Assembly: GCA_023129485.1 (NCBI GenBank)
Contig: JAGMBY010000036.1
Location: 1-44,009 of the forward strand
DNA: 44,009 nt
DNA from: Actinomycetes bacterium
GTDB lineage: Bacteria; Actinomycetota; Humimicrobiia; JAHJRV01
Direction of reading: 5' to 3'
Shown: positions 1 to 7,182 of the stretch, one piece after another
Position numbering within the stretch: the stretch's first letter is position 1
Layout: each line of letters begins with the position of its first letter
Program-made: the position numbers and the translations under genes
The notes under the pieces: model-generated
The model's input: only the letters and a program-made list of their open reading frames with translations
The model's database searches: none
Told to the model about the DNA's origin: nothing

Positions 1-185
1 ATATCCTCTTTTACTATCTTTAAAACATCAAATTTTTTATTCATATTACTATTATATAACTACCACTGGTTTATTAATATTTTTTCTAAAATATTCTAAA
101 GTACTTAACATAACTGCTATTATGTGACCTATCGCCCACTAATAAAATGTTATTGCTGTTTAAGTAGACGAAGTAAATAATGATG

Positions 186-503
186 TCACCGGCAACTTAT
201 AGGAAAGGCAATTCCCAGCAGGTATATGAGAAACATGAATTGTCCCGGGTTGCCTGAAAAGAAAGCAGTGGCAAATATAGCGTAAACTGGTAGTCATGCC
301 CCACAAATCATCATTGGTGCCAACATGCCAGTTAACACGCGGTCATCCCCATTTTCAAGTGTTCGCGTGGCATAGACAGTGGGCACGGTGCAGCAAAAGC
401 CAATGAGCATAGGCATGAAAGACTTACCATGCAATCCTAATGTGTGCATCAGGCCTGTCCATGACGAAGGCAGCAACGAGCCATGTAGCCATAGCCAGTG
501 GAA
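186..503 (-). pseudogene. feoB: feoB remnant (ferrous iron transporter B), 5'-deleted and frameshifted
   Basis: Reading away from feoA on the minus strand, FeoB membrane-domain sequence is split over frames. GYMARCC lies just after the feoA stop in one frame, AAFVMDR-like residues in a second, and [13 protein letters not shown] then ATRTLEN in a third. The last frame stops at a TGA (294-296) where intact FeoB has the Arg of CGARLPVY (CGA to TGA), then continues LPVYAIFATAFF to a TGA at 186-188. The GTPase domain and the C-terminus are absent, so the deletion joins feoA directly to mid-feoB. Base composition is clearly richer in G+C than nearly all the rest of the window. This is a dead gene, probably of transferred origin. 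Family identity is strong; the exact ends of homology are approximate. Confidence 0.85.
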
Positions 504-776
504 TCATACAGTCTCCTCTGTTGGCACCTCAACTATGATATTTGATGCCTCATCCTTGCGAAGGCTGAGGTTGTATCCCTTGACCTCAAATTCAATAGGG
601 TCACCCAGCGGTGCCACGCGCACCACTTTAACTTCAGTGCCACTAACAAGACCCATGTCCATTATGCGTCGTCTCACCGTTCCCTGACCACCTACACGCA
701 CAACGATACCATGCTGTCCGACTTTCAACTCATGCAGTGGCATCTGCGTTATTGAACTTTGTTTCTCAAAATGCAT
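504..776 (-). CDS. feoA: FeoA, ferrous iron transport protein A
   Basis: A 90-residue protein with the SH3-like FeoA fold pattern: a short N-terminal lead, MPLHELKVGQHG, then GQGTVRRRIMDMGLVSGTEV and the typical GDPIEFEVKGYNLSLRKDEA strand. FeoA is a small cytoplasmic partner of the FeoB iron(II) transporter. The ATG at 776 has a strong Shine-Dalgarno (AAAGGAGGAAT) upstream. The reading frame is intact although its partner feoB immediately downstream is wrecked, so any present role would need a FeoB elsewhere. Its G+C is near half, unlike the flanking AT-rich genes, which suggests lateral transfer together with feoB. Confidence 0.9.
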   Translation of the reverse strand: MHFEKQSSITQMPLHELKVGQHGIVVRVGGQGTVRRRIMDMGLVSGTEVKVVRVAPLGDPIEFEVKGYNLSLRKDEASNIIVEVPTEETV

Positions 777-1120
777 TTTTGATTCCTCCTTTTCTAAAAT
801 TTAATCATTTTTAATATAAAATATGTCCAGAGGTAGGAGTTCACTTAAATTTCTTGAAAAAATTATCATATATGTACTATTAATAAGATATATTTATAGT
901 TTGCTCTTGTAAAAATAATGTTATAGATTTACTCCCCTTTGATGGGGGGATAAAGCCTGTTTTAAGAGAAGCGAAGGAGTGGGTGTGAATATTCAAGAAC
1001 AATACTAAAAATGTCAACTTAATTTGTTTATAAAACATCTTCTGCATAAATTAAGTTAATATCGAAAATTAAGATATAAAGATTTATATAGTCTAATAAA
1101 ATCAATTAAAAGGGGGAGAA
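777..1120. other. Intergenic region between divergent feoA and histidine phosphatase
   Basis: About 340 bases without a gene. It holds the feoA Shine-Dalgarno at its left end, a small repeat-like hairpin near 931-990, and the AAAAGGGGGAGAA ribosome site of the next gene at its right end. The rest is AT-rich and I see no other structure. Confidence 0.6.
931..990. repeat. Short intergenic repeat-like element with CCCC/GGGG hairpin
   Basis: The stretch begins ACTCCCCTTTGATGGGGGGA and ends GAAGCGAAGGAGTGGGTGTG. CCCC and GGGG pair around a TTTGAT loop. Elements of the general form CTCCCCTTTGATGGGGGAG...GTGGGGGTG are common between genes in many bacterial genomes. Only one copy is seen here, so the assignment rests on resemblance and local G+C contrast. 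Confidence 0.35.
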
Positions 1121-1843
1121 ATGGAATTAATATTAGTGAGACACGGAGAAGTTAATATAAGTAATATAAGTAATAGTTTGAAAAAGATTTTAGAAACAAA
1201 ATTACTTGAAAAATATGAGGATACTATTAAAAAATTAGACAATATTGGACTAAGTGATTCAGGAAAAGAACAAGCTAATCTTTTAGGTAGATGGCTTCAA
1301 AAAAATTATAAAATAGACACCTTGTATTCAAGCAAATTAAGAAGAGCCAAAGAAACTTCTAAAATTGTTAATGAATTTTTAAATTTACCCATAATTTTTA
1401 GAGACGAATTAAGAGAAGCAACATTTTATCTACCTGATTATCTATCTGGTTGGTCTAGCCCAATTCAGTTTGGAAAGGATTTAAAAAAGAAAAATTTTGA
1501 TATGAGAACCAAGATAGATACAACTTTAAAAGAGAGAGAAATTAAAATTGAGAGTTTAAAAGTAAAAAAAGCTATAAATACTCAGAAGTATGAGAATTTT
1601 AGAAAAAAAATTGAAAAGATTATCAAAGAAATAATTTCTAATAATTGGGAAAAAACAGTATTAATAATTACTCATGGAGGAGCAATAGGTACAATGATCA
1701 GAAATATAATTGGAAGACATGACATGACTATTAGGATGGATTTTACAGGACTGAGTAAATTTTCCTGGATAAAGGAATATAATAGATGGCAAATAGATTT
1801 TATAAATAAAACAGATCACCTTTCAGCACCTTTGTCTGGTTAA
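1121..1843 (+). CDS. Histidine phosphatase superfamily protein (phosphoglycerate-mutase-like)
   Basis: A 240-residue cytosolic protein. LVRHGEV at residues 5-11 carries the RHG signature whose His is phosphorylated in this superfamily. The other expected pieces are present: YSSKLRRAKET (second Arg), ELREATF (acid) and ITHGGAIGTM (second catalytic His). Between residues about 120 and 160 there is a Lys/Glu-rich helical insertion. Substrate cannot be told from sequence; members act on phosphosugars, nucleotides or cobalamin and cell-wall intermediates. The ATG follows a strong AAGGGGGAG ribosome site. The gene stands alone on the plus strand, with about 270 AT-rich bases before the next gene. 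Confidence 0.85.
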   Translation: MELILVRHGEVNISNISNSLKKILETKLLEKYEDTIKKLDNIGLSDSGKEQANLLGRWLQKNYKIDTLYSSKLRRAKETSKIVNEFLNLPIIFRDELREATFYLPDYLSGWSSPIQFGKDLKKKNFDMRTKIDTTLKEREIKIESLKVKKAINTQKYENFRKKIEKIIKEIISNNWEKTVLIITHGGAIGTMIRNIIGRHDMTIRMDFTGLSKFSWIKEYNRWQIDFINKTDHLSAPLSG

Positions 1844-2110
1844 TCATTTTTATTTTTGGTGTAATTTCTTCTGCTGGCTATCTATTATTACAAAATTTTA
1901 TATCCAAGAGAGAAGATTAATTATATAAACAATAATGATAAAAAATTAGTATAATGAGCGAAGTTGATATACCTGTAAAATAATCTAACTAATTTAAAAG
2001 GGGCTGATAGGAATTTAAGATATGATAAATGTAGAATTTGAAAATATTCTGAAACAAGTTAAAAGAGTAAATCTTAATTAAGAGAGTCGGTTAAATTTAA
2101 GGAGGAGAGA

Positions 2111-2929
2111 TTGATAACAAAAATTGATAAGGAGAAACTTAATAAATTTAATAGCGGAGATATTAAAGCTGTTATTTTTGATTTGTGGGGAACACTTGTA
2201 AAAGATGAAAGTATAGACGAAAGCAGGAGGTTTCTCAATAAACTTAACAAGATATATCTATCTATAAAAAGCATAAACTGTGTATATAACTATTTATATA
2301 AATTAAGTAAAAGACCATCAACCAAATTAAATATAGAATTACCAGGAAGAATAAATTTTATCTCTAAGTTTTTTAAAATTATAATGAGTGAGTATCAGGA
2401 GAGCCTAAAAAGACAGGAACAGATTGAATTAGATAAGGTTTTTAACAGAATTTTTAATTCACTTAATATAAAACTTAACAATAGCCAATTAACTGAAGTT
2501 TTAGGAGAGTATTATAAATCTTGGTCAAATATGACAAAATTATATGATGATGTACTACCTACCCTTGTTTACATTCATAATAAAGGTATCAAATTAGCTT
2601 TAATTTCAAATACCATATTTGAAGGAAAACTTCATGATAGTGACTTAAAAAGGTTAGGAATATTTGAATATTTTGACTTTACTATTTACTCATCAGATGT
2701 TGGGGTAAGGAAACCAGAACCCAAAATTTTTAAAGTTGCATTAGAAAAATTGAAAGTCAATCCAGATAAGGCTATTTTTGTTGGTGACAGATTATATGAT
2801 GATATAAAAGGAGCTAAGAGTGTGGGAATGACAGCTATACTTAAGGAGAAGGGAACCTATACGGGTGAAGAAGAAATAGTACCCGATTTAGTTATAAAAA
2901 ATATATCAGATTTAAAATTATATCTATAA
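2111..2929 (+). CDS. HAD-superfamily hydrolase (haloacid-dehalogenase type)
   Basis: A 272-residue protein with the four HAD motifs in order: FDLWGTL near residue 24 (nucleophile Asp), ISNT near 180, RKPEPKIF (Lys) and VGDRLYDDIKGAK (acidic pair). Trp in place of the second Asp of DxDxT is usual in some dehalogenase-like branches and is not a sign of loss. A helical cap domain lies between motifs I and II. The substrate is not predictable. Translation starts at TTG, chosen because GGAGGAG sits at ideal spacing upstream and no better start is near. The next gene follows after 8 bases, so the two are probably co-transcribed. Confidence 0.85.
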   Translation: MITKIDKEKLNKFNSGDIKAVIFDLWGTLVKDESIDESRRFLNKLNKIYLSIKSINCVYNYLYKLSKRPSTKLNIELPGRINFISKFFKIIMSEYQESLKRQEQIELDKVFNRIFNSLNIKLNNSQLTEVLGEYYKSWSNMTKLYDDVLPTLVYIHNKGIKLALISNTIFEGKLHDSDLKRLGIFEYFDFTIYSSDVGVRKPEPKIFKVALEKLKVNPDKAIFVGDRLYDDIKGAKSVGMTAILKEKGTYTGEEEIVPDLVIKNISDLKLYL

Positions 2930-2937
2930 AACAAAAA

Positions 2938-3396
2938 ATGAGAATAGATATTGAACCTATAGGAATAATACACTCACCATTTAAAAGAAAGGAGGATATA
3001 AGAACTCTTGGTTTTTCCTCAGCTACTGGGTTTGATGATGTTGAAGGCGAAATAGAGGTTTTTAAAAAGTATGAGAAAGGATTAAAAGATATTGAAGGAT
3101 TTTCTCATTTAATTATTATTTATTTTTTTCACAAAATTGAAAGTTATTCTTTACATGTAAAACCCTACCTTGATAAAAATTTAAGGGGCGTATTTTCAAC
3201 TAGACATCCCAAAAGACCAAATAAAATTGGTTTTACAATAGTTAAACTACTTGAGAGGAATAAAAATATTTTAAAAGTCAAAGGGATAGACATGATTGAA
3301 GGTTCTCCTGTTTTAGATATAAAACCTTATACACATCGAGATAAAAAAGAAAATATTAAAATTGGCTGGTTGGAAGGATTACTTAATAAATATTAA
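2938..3396 (+). CDS. trmO: TrmO/TsaA-family tRNA t6A37 methyltransferase (short form)
   Basis: A 152-residue protein of the YaeB/TsaA (UPF0066) family, which uses S-adenosylmethionine to N6-methylate t6A at tRNA position 37. Family marks: PIGIIHSPFK at the N-terminus, DIEGFSHLIIIYFFH in the middle, RGVFSTRHPKRPN for the SAM pocket and EGSPVLDIKPYTH near the end. It lacks the C-terminal extension of E. coli TrmO, like many archaeal and bacterial short members whose target has not been tested. No clear ribosome site precedes the ATG, which fits coupling to the HAD gene 8 bases upstream. Its last 14 bases overlap the end of the convergent nitroreductase gene. Confidence 0.85.
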   Translation: MRIDIEPIGIIHSPFKRKEDIRTLGFSSATGFDDVEGEIEVFKKYEKGLKDIEGFSHLIIIYFFHKIESYSLHVKPYLDKNLRGVFSTRHPKRPNKIGFTIVKLLERNKNILKVKGIDMIEGSPVLDIKPYTHRDKKENIKIGWLEGLLNKY

Positions 3397-3994
3397 CAAA
3401 TAAATTTTTATCTCTTATTTTCTTTTCTCTTGATTTATATAGAGGATAACCAACGGCTAGAATTGATACCAATTGATCCTTACTTTTTAGAATATCTTTA
3501 ATTTCAGATTCTTTTAGCACTGGTATTCCCATCCAGACTGATCCTATTCCCATTGAATGTAATGCTAAATGAATACTATATATAGCATTTGAGACACTCT
3601 CTATCTCCATATCATGAATAAACTGATATTTGATGTTACTTTTGTCATAATCTTTTAACAAATTTAACAAAGGACAAGTATTCCAAACAACTATAATCAC
3701 TGGCGCATTTTTTATCACTCTTTTAGCCAGGAGCATTATAAGCTTAACTCTTAATTTATTTGGAAAGTTAACACCCTTTATTAATTTTTTATCTAATTTT
3801 CCATCGTGAACTTCAGCAATTTTAGTTTTTAAATCCTTATTGTATATAACATCAAATCTCCAGGGTCTTGAGTTATGAGCAGAAGGCGATAAATCAGCTA
3901 ATTCAATAGCTCTAATTACCTTATTTTTTTCAACTTCTTTACTAGAAAATTTCCTTACACTTCTTCTACTTAACAATGTTTCTTGTAATTCCAT
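3383..3994 (-). CDS. Nitroreductase-family flavoprotein
   Basis: About 203 residues with the nitroreductase FMN-binding pattern: LLSRRSVRKFSSKEV at the N-terminus, DLSPSAHNSRPWRFDV for the flavin loop, and HSMGIGSVWMG with ILAVGYP towards the C-terminus. Such enzymes are FMN-dependent NAD(P)H oxidoreductases, usually dimeric and cytosolic; the substrate is unknown. I place the start at the ATG at 3994, which has AAGGAAGG at good spacing, not at the in-frame GTG at 4021. It converges on and overlaps trmO by 14 bases. A second family member lies at 40835-41344 and is only distantly similar. Confidence 0.85.
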   Translation of the reverse strand: MELQETLLSRRSVRKFSSKEVEKNKVIRAIELADLSPSAHNSRPWRFDVIYNKDLKTKIAEVHDGKLDKKLIKGVNFPNKLRVKLIMLLAKRVIKNAPVIIVVWNTCPLLNLLKDYDKSNIKYQFIHDMEIESVSNAIYSIHLALHSMGIGSVWMGIPVLKESEIKDILKSKDQLVSILAVGYPLYKSREKKIRDKNLFVNIY

Positions 3995-4393
3995 CTCACT
4001 ACCTTCCTTTGAAAAATTCACTATTTATTATTTTTTTAAATACTTAATTCCTAAAACACAACATGTTTCTGAAAATATAAAATTTACTGACTATTATTTT
4101 TTATTTAATTGATGGGTTCAGAAAAGTTTTTATCTTTTTTATTAATATCAAATATTTTATCCTAATTTTGCTTATTTTTTCTGATATTTCAAAAAAATCT
4201 TTAAGCACGCTTTTTCTGATAACAAGTAGAATTATATGATTCTGATCAAAAATTTGATTAAAAATAGGAATTTGAAATATATTTAGAAATAACTTTTTTT
4301 AGAAAAGTTGTCTTTCTTGAATGGATAGAACTTTTAGGACGTAAATCACAGTCAAAAGATTAAAAATAACGGAGAAGAAGTCAATAAAATTAA
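3995..4393. other. AT-rich intergenic region
   Basis: About 400 bases between the nitroreductase start and the polyferredoxin stop. One small dyad (AACTTTT...AAAAGTT near 4290-4310) could form a weak hairpin at the end of the minus-strand Hdr operon, but it lacks a clean T-run. I see no gene or known RNA here. Confidence 0.5.
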
Positions 4394-5362
4394 TTAAGGT
4401 ACTCTGGATTCTAAAATCCAATATCTGATTTTATTTTCTGCTTTTATTCTTAACTCCTTTGCTAACTCTTCGGGAGATATTAGTTTTTCTAATGCTTTGT
4501 TCCATGCACCTGATTCAATATATTCATGTAATATTCTTGTTCTCTCTAAAATTATTGCATTTTCAGGGCTTACAAGTCTGCATGCTCCACAGAATAAACA
4601 CCATTTATCTTCTAATTTTAATTTATCTTTTTTCTCATCATACGTGATTGCCTTTGTAGGACATACATCAGCTGCAGCTTTAAACCTCTTAGGCATTAGT
4701 TCATAATTAATGGAGATTTTTCCTTCAATTGGTTTTGTAACTTTTATAGCATTATAAGGGCAGTCATAAACACATTTTGAGCAATATGTACACTTTTCTT
4801 TATCTATCTTTACATCTATTATCTTTTTTATTTTTTCTATTTTCTTCTTTTTCTCTTGAGATTTTGCTAACTTTCTTTCTTTCTCTGAACCTTCAGCCTT
4901 CTTTTCTTTTTTAGAAACTTCAATTTCTTTTTCATATATAACTTCTATAGCTTCAAATGGGCAACCTTCCTGGCAAGCAAGCTTACAATCAGGTATACAT
5001 TTTTTTACATCTACTTCAATCTCCCTAATTAAAGTAGGGAATGCTTCTAAATCTACTGAAGGGATTGTTTCTTTACCATTTACTTTTAATTTAAATGCGT
5101 TATATGGACAGAGGATTACGCATTCTCCACAATATATACATTTATCTGGGTCAGCATCAATTTTTGGTTTTTCAATTAATGAGCCATTCTCAATTTGTGC
5201 ATCTATTAAACTAAGAGCTTCCTTGGGACATATTATTGTACAGATCTCACATCCACAACATAAATCCTTATCAAGTGTTAGTGAATATTCTTTTGTAATG
5301 GTTTTCATCTCAAGTATTAACTTATCTCTCTTGTCTATTTTTACGGGAGTTCCCCTTTTCAA
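4394..5362 (-). CDS. Polyferredoxin with about five to six [4Fe-4S] sites (FwdF-like)
   Basis: A 322-residue soluble iron-sulfur protein. Cys motifs run CCGCEICTIICP (about 35-46), CIYCGECVILCP (75-86), CIPDCKLACQEGCP (122-135), CTYCSKCVYDCP (191-202) and, near the end, DVCPTKAI with CLFCGACRLVSP (255-266), where the last site lacks its fourth Cys. A Lys/Glu-rich linker at about 148-182 separates two ferredoxin halves. It resembles multi-cluster ferredoxins such as FwdF of formylmethanofuran dehydrogenase, which act as electron wires. It is the last gene of the AOR/Hdr operon, 139 bases after hdrB, so it probably carries low-potential electrons to or from that complex. Partner assignment is inference. 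Confidence 0.8.
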   Translation of the reverse strand: MKRGTPVKIDKRDKLILEMKTITKEYSLTLDKDLCCGCEICTIICPKEALSLIDAQIENGSLIEKPKIDADPDKCIYCGECVILCPYNAFKLKVNGKETIPSVDLEAFPTLIREIEVDVKKCIPDCKLACQEGCPFEAIEVIYEKEIEVSKKEKKAEGSEKERKLAKSQEKKKKIEKIKKIIDVKIDKEKCTYCSKCVYDCPYNAIKVTKPIEGKISINYELMPKRFKAAADVCPTKAITYDEKKDKLKLEDKWCLFCGACRLVSPENAIILERTRILHEYIESGAWNKALEKLISPEELAKELRIKAENKIRYWILESRVP

Positions 5363-5403
5363 ATTAAAACCTCCAAAAATAAAGATTTATTAATTTTTTA
5401 TAT

Positions 5404-5425
5404 AAGACCATTTTTATGTGGTCTT
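5404..5425. other. Hairpin and direct repeats between hdrB and the polyferredoxin gene
   Basis: AAGACCA and TGGTCTT form a perfect 7-bp stem with an 8-base loop. The 12-mer TCTTGTTAATTA occurs at 5423-5434 and again at 5464-5475. In the minus-strand transcript the hairpin is followed by ATATAAAAAA, not U's, so it is not an obvious terminator. It could be an mRNA processing or stability element that sets the polyferredoxin level apart from the rest of the operon. Confidence 0.35.
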
Positions 5426-5501
5426 GTTAATTACTTTAAATTATTTCTTAAAATTTCTTAAATGATCTTGTTAATTAAAAAATATGATTTTATAAAGCAA
5501 T

Positions 5502-6428
5502 TTATTTAATTTTATTAAGTACTTGGTCCACTTTTACTATATGAAGATCAAAACCCAATTGATATGGATCAACTCCAAGTGCAAGACAAAGTAATTCCGG
5601 GTAATAAAATACTGGTAAATTATATTCTTTATTAAATCTCCTTTCTACTACTTTTTGATTTCTATCAAATTGTGTCTGACAAAATGGACATAATGTTACA
5701 ATACAGTCAACTCCTGATGTCTTGATATTATCTAAATTTTCTTTGGCAATATTTAATGATAAATCCATATTTACTCCCAGTAGAGGAGCTCCACAGCAGA
5801 ACATTTTTCTCATTCTGGGGAGACTGTCAGCGCCTAAGGCAACAATTAATTCATCTAAACTTTTTGGCTCTTCAGGATCATCAAAATTCATTACATCACT
5901 TGGTCTGACTAAATGACATCCATAAAATGCAGCTACTTTTAATCCATATAATGGTTTTTTTATCATATTAGTTATTTGATTAGTTCCTATATCTAAATAT
6001 AAAACCTCCGCGATATGTTTAACTATAGTATTTCCTTCATATTTCCTATTAAGAGGTAACAATATTTTATTTACTTTTTCTAAAAGCTCACTATCTTCTG
6101 ATAAAGCATGGCTCGTCTCTTTTAATGTCTCATAACATCCATTACAAAGAGTAAGGATGTCTTTTCCTATTTCCTGAGCAATACAGAGATTTCTTGCTCC
6201 CATAGAAAGCCATGTTAGCTCACTTATTGCTTTTATTCCTATTGGATCTGGACAACAGGAAAAATTGTCAGTTTCTGTAATTTTTATTTCTAAGATTTCT
6301 AATGCTCTTCTTGCAGCCACTTCCATATAAGGTAAGGAGCTTGGAATCAAACAACCTTTAAATAATAGATAATCCTTATTTTCTTTTTCTAAATTTGATT
6401 CTTCTTTAGTTGCTCTTGTCCTTTTCAT
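5502..6428 (-). CDS. hdrB: HdrB-like subunit, two CCG domains
   Basis: A 308-residue protein with two cysteine-rich CCG domains, the mark of heterodisulfide reductase subunit B and related proteins. The first has GCLIPSS, FSCCPDP and LCNGC; the second has YGCHLVRPS, FCCGAPL and TLCPFCQTQFD. In methanogen HdrB these cysteines bind two non-cubane [4Fe-4S] clusters that split a disulfide. It lies 31 bases downstream of hdrC. No signal peptide or membrane segment is visible, so the complex is soluble. In a bacterium without methanogenesis the physiological disulfide or other acceptor is unknown. The first residues (MKRTRATKEESNLEKENK) are a charged extension before the usual start, so the true start could lie slightly inside. 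Confidence 0.85.
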   Translation of the reverse strand: MKRTRATKEESNLEKENKDYLLFKGCLIPSSLPYMEVAARRALEILEIKITETDNFSCCPDPIGIKAISELTWLSMGARNLCIAQEIGKDILTLCNGCYETLKETSHALSEDSELLEKVNKILLPLNRKYEGNTIVKHIAEVLYLDIGTNQITNMIKKPLYGLKVAAFYGCHLVRPSDVMNFDDPEEPKSLDELIVALGADSLPRMRKMFCCGAPLLGVNMDLSLNIAKENLDNIKTSGVDCIVTLCPFCQTQFDRNQKVVERRFNKEYNLPVFYYPELLCLALGVDPYQLGFDLHIVKVDQVLNKIK

Positions 6429-6459
6429 ATCTCATTTTATAATAAGTAGTAAAACTATT

Positions 6460-6966
6460 TTATTTTTTAATTTCTTTTTCTAAAAATAAATTGGTTCCAG
6501 TTTGTTTTAAAATCCTCTTTATATCTTTTTCTACAGAAGTTTGCACTAATTTTGGCAAATTTAACTGTTCTCTTCTTCTCTCAGTAGCCGAGCTGATTGA
6601 TGATATTCTGCCTGTTTTAGCTATCATTTTGAGTTCATTTACATATCCCTCCGGGATACCCCTTACTTTTGCTGCGATATTTTTTAATTTGACTATGATT
6701 TCAGAAACGGGTATCTTTTGAGGGCACCTTTCTAAACAAGTATGACAATAACAACAAAACCAGAGTAAATCATTATTAATTATTTCATCTATCTCTCCTC
6801 GAGAGAGTGCTAACATAATCTTTCTTGGATTAAAATTTTCATTTACCCAGGCTACCGGACACCCTCCAACACATGTACCACATTGATAGCAGACCTGAAC
6901 TTTCTTCTGAAAATCCTCTCCTCCAATTTCTTCTATCAACTTTTCCAAATCTTTTTCAATTTCCAT
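6460..6966 (-). CDS. hdrC: HdrC-like [4Fe-4S] subunit
   Basis: About 168 residues with two ferredoxin-type sites, CYQCGTCVGGCP (near 28) and CYCHTCLERCP (near 73), spaced as in heterodisulfide reductase subunit C, followed by a helical C-terminus. HdrC passes electrons between HdrA and HdrB. The start is taken as the ATG at 6966, with a weak GGGA site upstream; an in-frame TTG two codons earlier (6972) is possible. It is followed after 31 bases by hdrB. It is separated from hdrA by 216 bases that contain a mobile-looking inverted repeat, an unusual break inside an otherwise compact operon. Confidence 0.85.
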   Translation of the reverse strand: MEIEKDLEKLIEEIGGEDFQKKVQVCYQCGTCVGGCPVAWVNENFNPRKIMLALSRGEIDEIINNDLLWFCCYCHTCLERCPQKIPVSEIIVKLKNIAAKVRGIPEGYVNELKMIAKTGRISSISSATERRREQLNLPKLVQTSVEKDIKRILKQTGTNLFLEKEIKK

Positions 6967-7029
6967 ATTCAAATCCCATAAAAATTTAAAACAATAAGTT
7001 ACTATTCATTTTTAAAATTCAAGTCATTT

Positions 7030-7098
7030 AGATTCTTCGCTGTGCTCAGAATGACAGCTTTTTTATTGTCACCCTGAGCGCAACGAAGGGTCTCATTA
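7030..7098. repeat. Interspersed inverted repeat, copy A (between hdrA and hdrC)
   Basis: Two arms face each other: GATTCTTCGCTGTGCTCAGA plus ATGACA at 7031-7056, and TGTCACCCTGAGCGCAACGA plus AGGGTCTCATTAG at 7067-7099, with a T-rich centre. The arms are near reverse complements, so the transcript would fold into a long hairpin. Related copies occur near 12622, 22104, 27380, 37791 and 41398. Confidence 0.75.
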
Positions 7099-7182
7099 GT
7101 TCTTAGTTTATAGTTTAACTAAGAAATATTATTCATTGCTTATTTAGTCTTTATTAAGTAGAGATTTTATATACAAAGCTTC

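Noticed and set aside
1-44. Start of a minus-strand gene (MNKKFDVLKIVKED) leaving the window
   Set aside because: Only 14 codons are visible and there is no ribosome site; it cannot be told from chance.
294-296. Selenocysteine at the TGA in the feoB remnant
   Set aside because: FeoB has Arg at this position, the frame is broken elsewhere, and the GTPase domain is missing; a CGA to TGA nonsense change is simpler.
1830-1918. Hydrophobic peptide (WLIIFIFGVISSAGYLLLQN) overlapping the end of the histidine phosphatase gene in another frame
   Set aside because: It has no start codon with a ribosome site, and the phosphatase ends normally without it; AT-rich DNA easily encodes hydrophobic runs.
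4288-4311. Intrinsic terminator for the AOR/Hdr operon
   Set aside because: The AACTTTT/AAAAGTT stem is all A/T apart from one pair and is not followed by a proper T-run on the minus strand.
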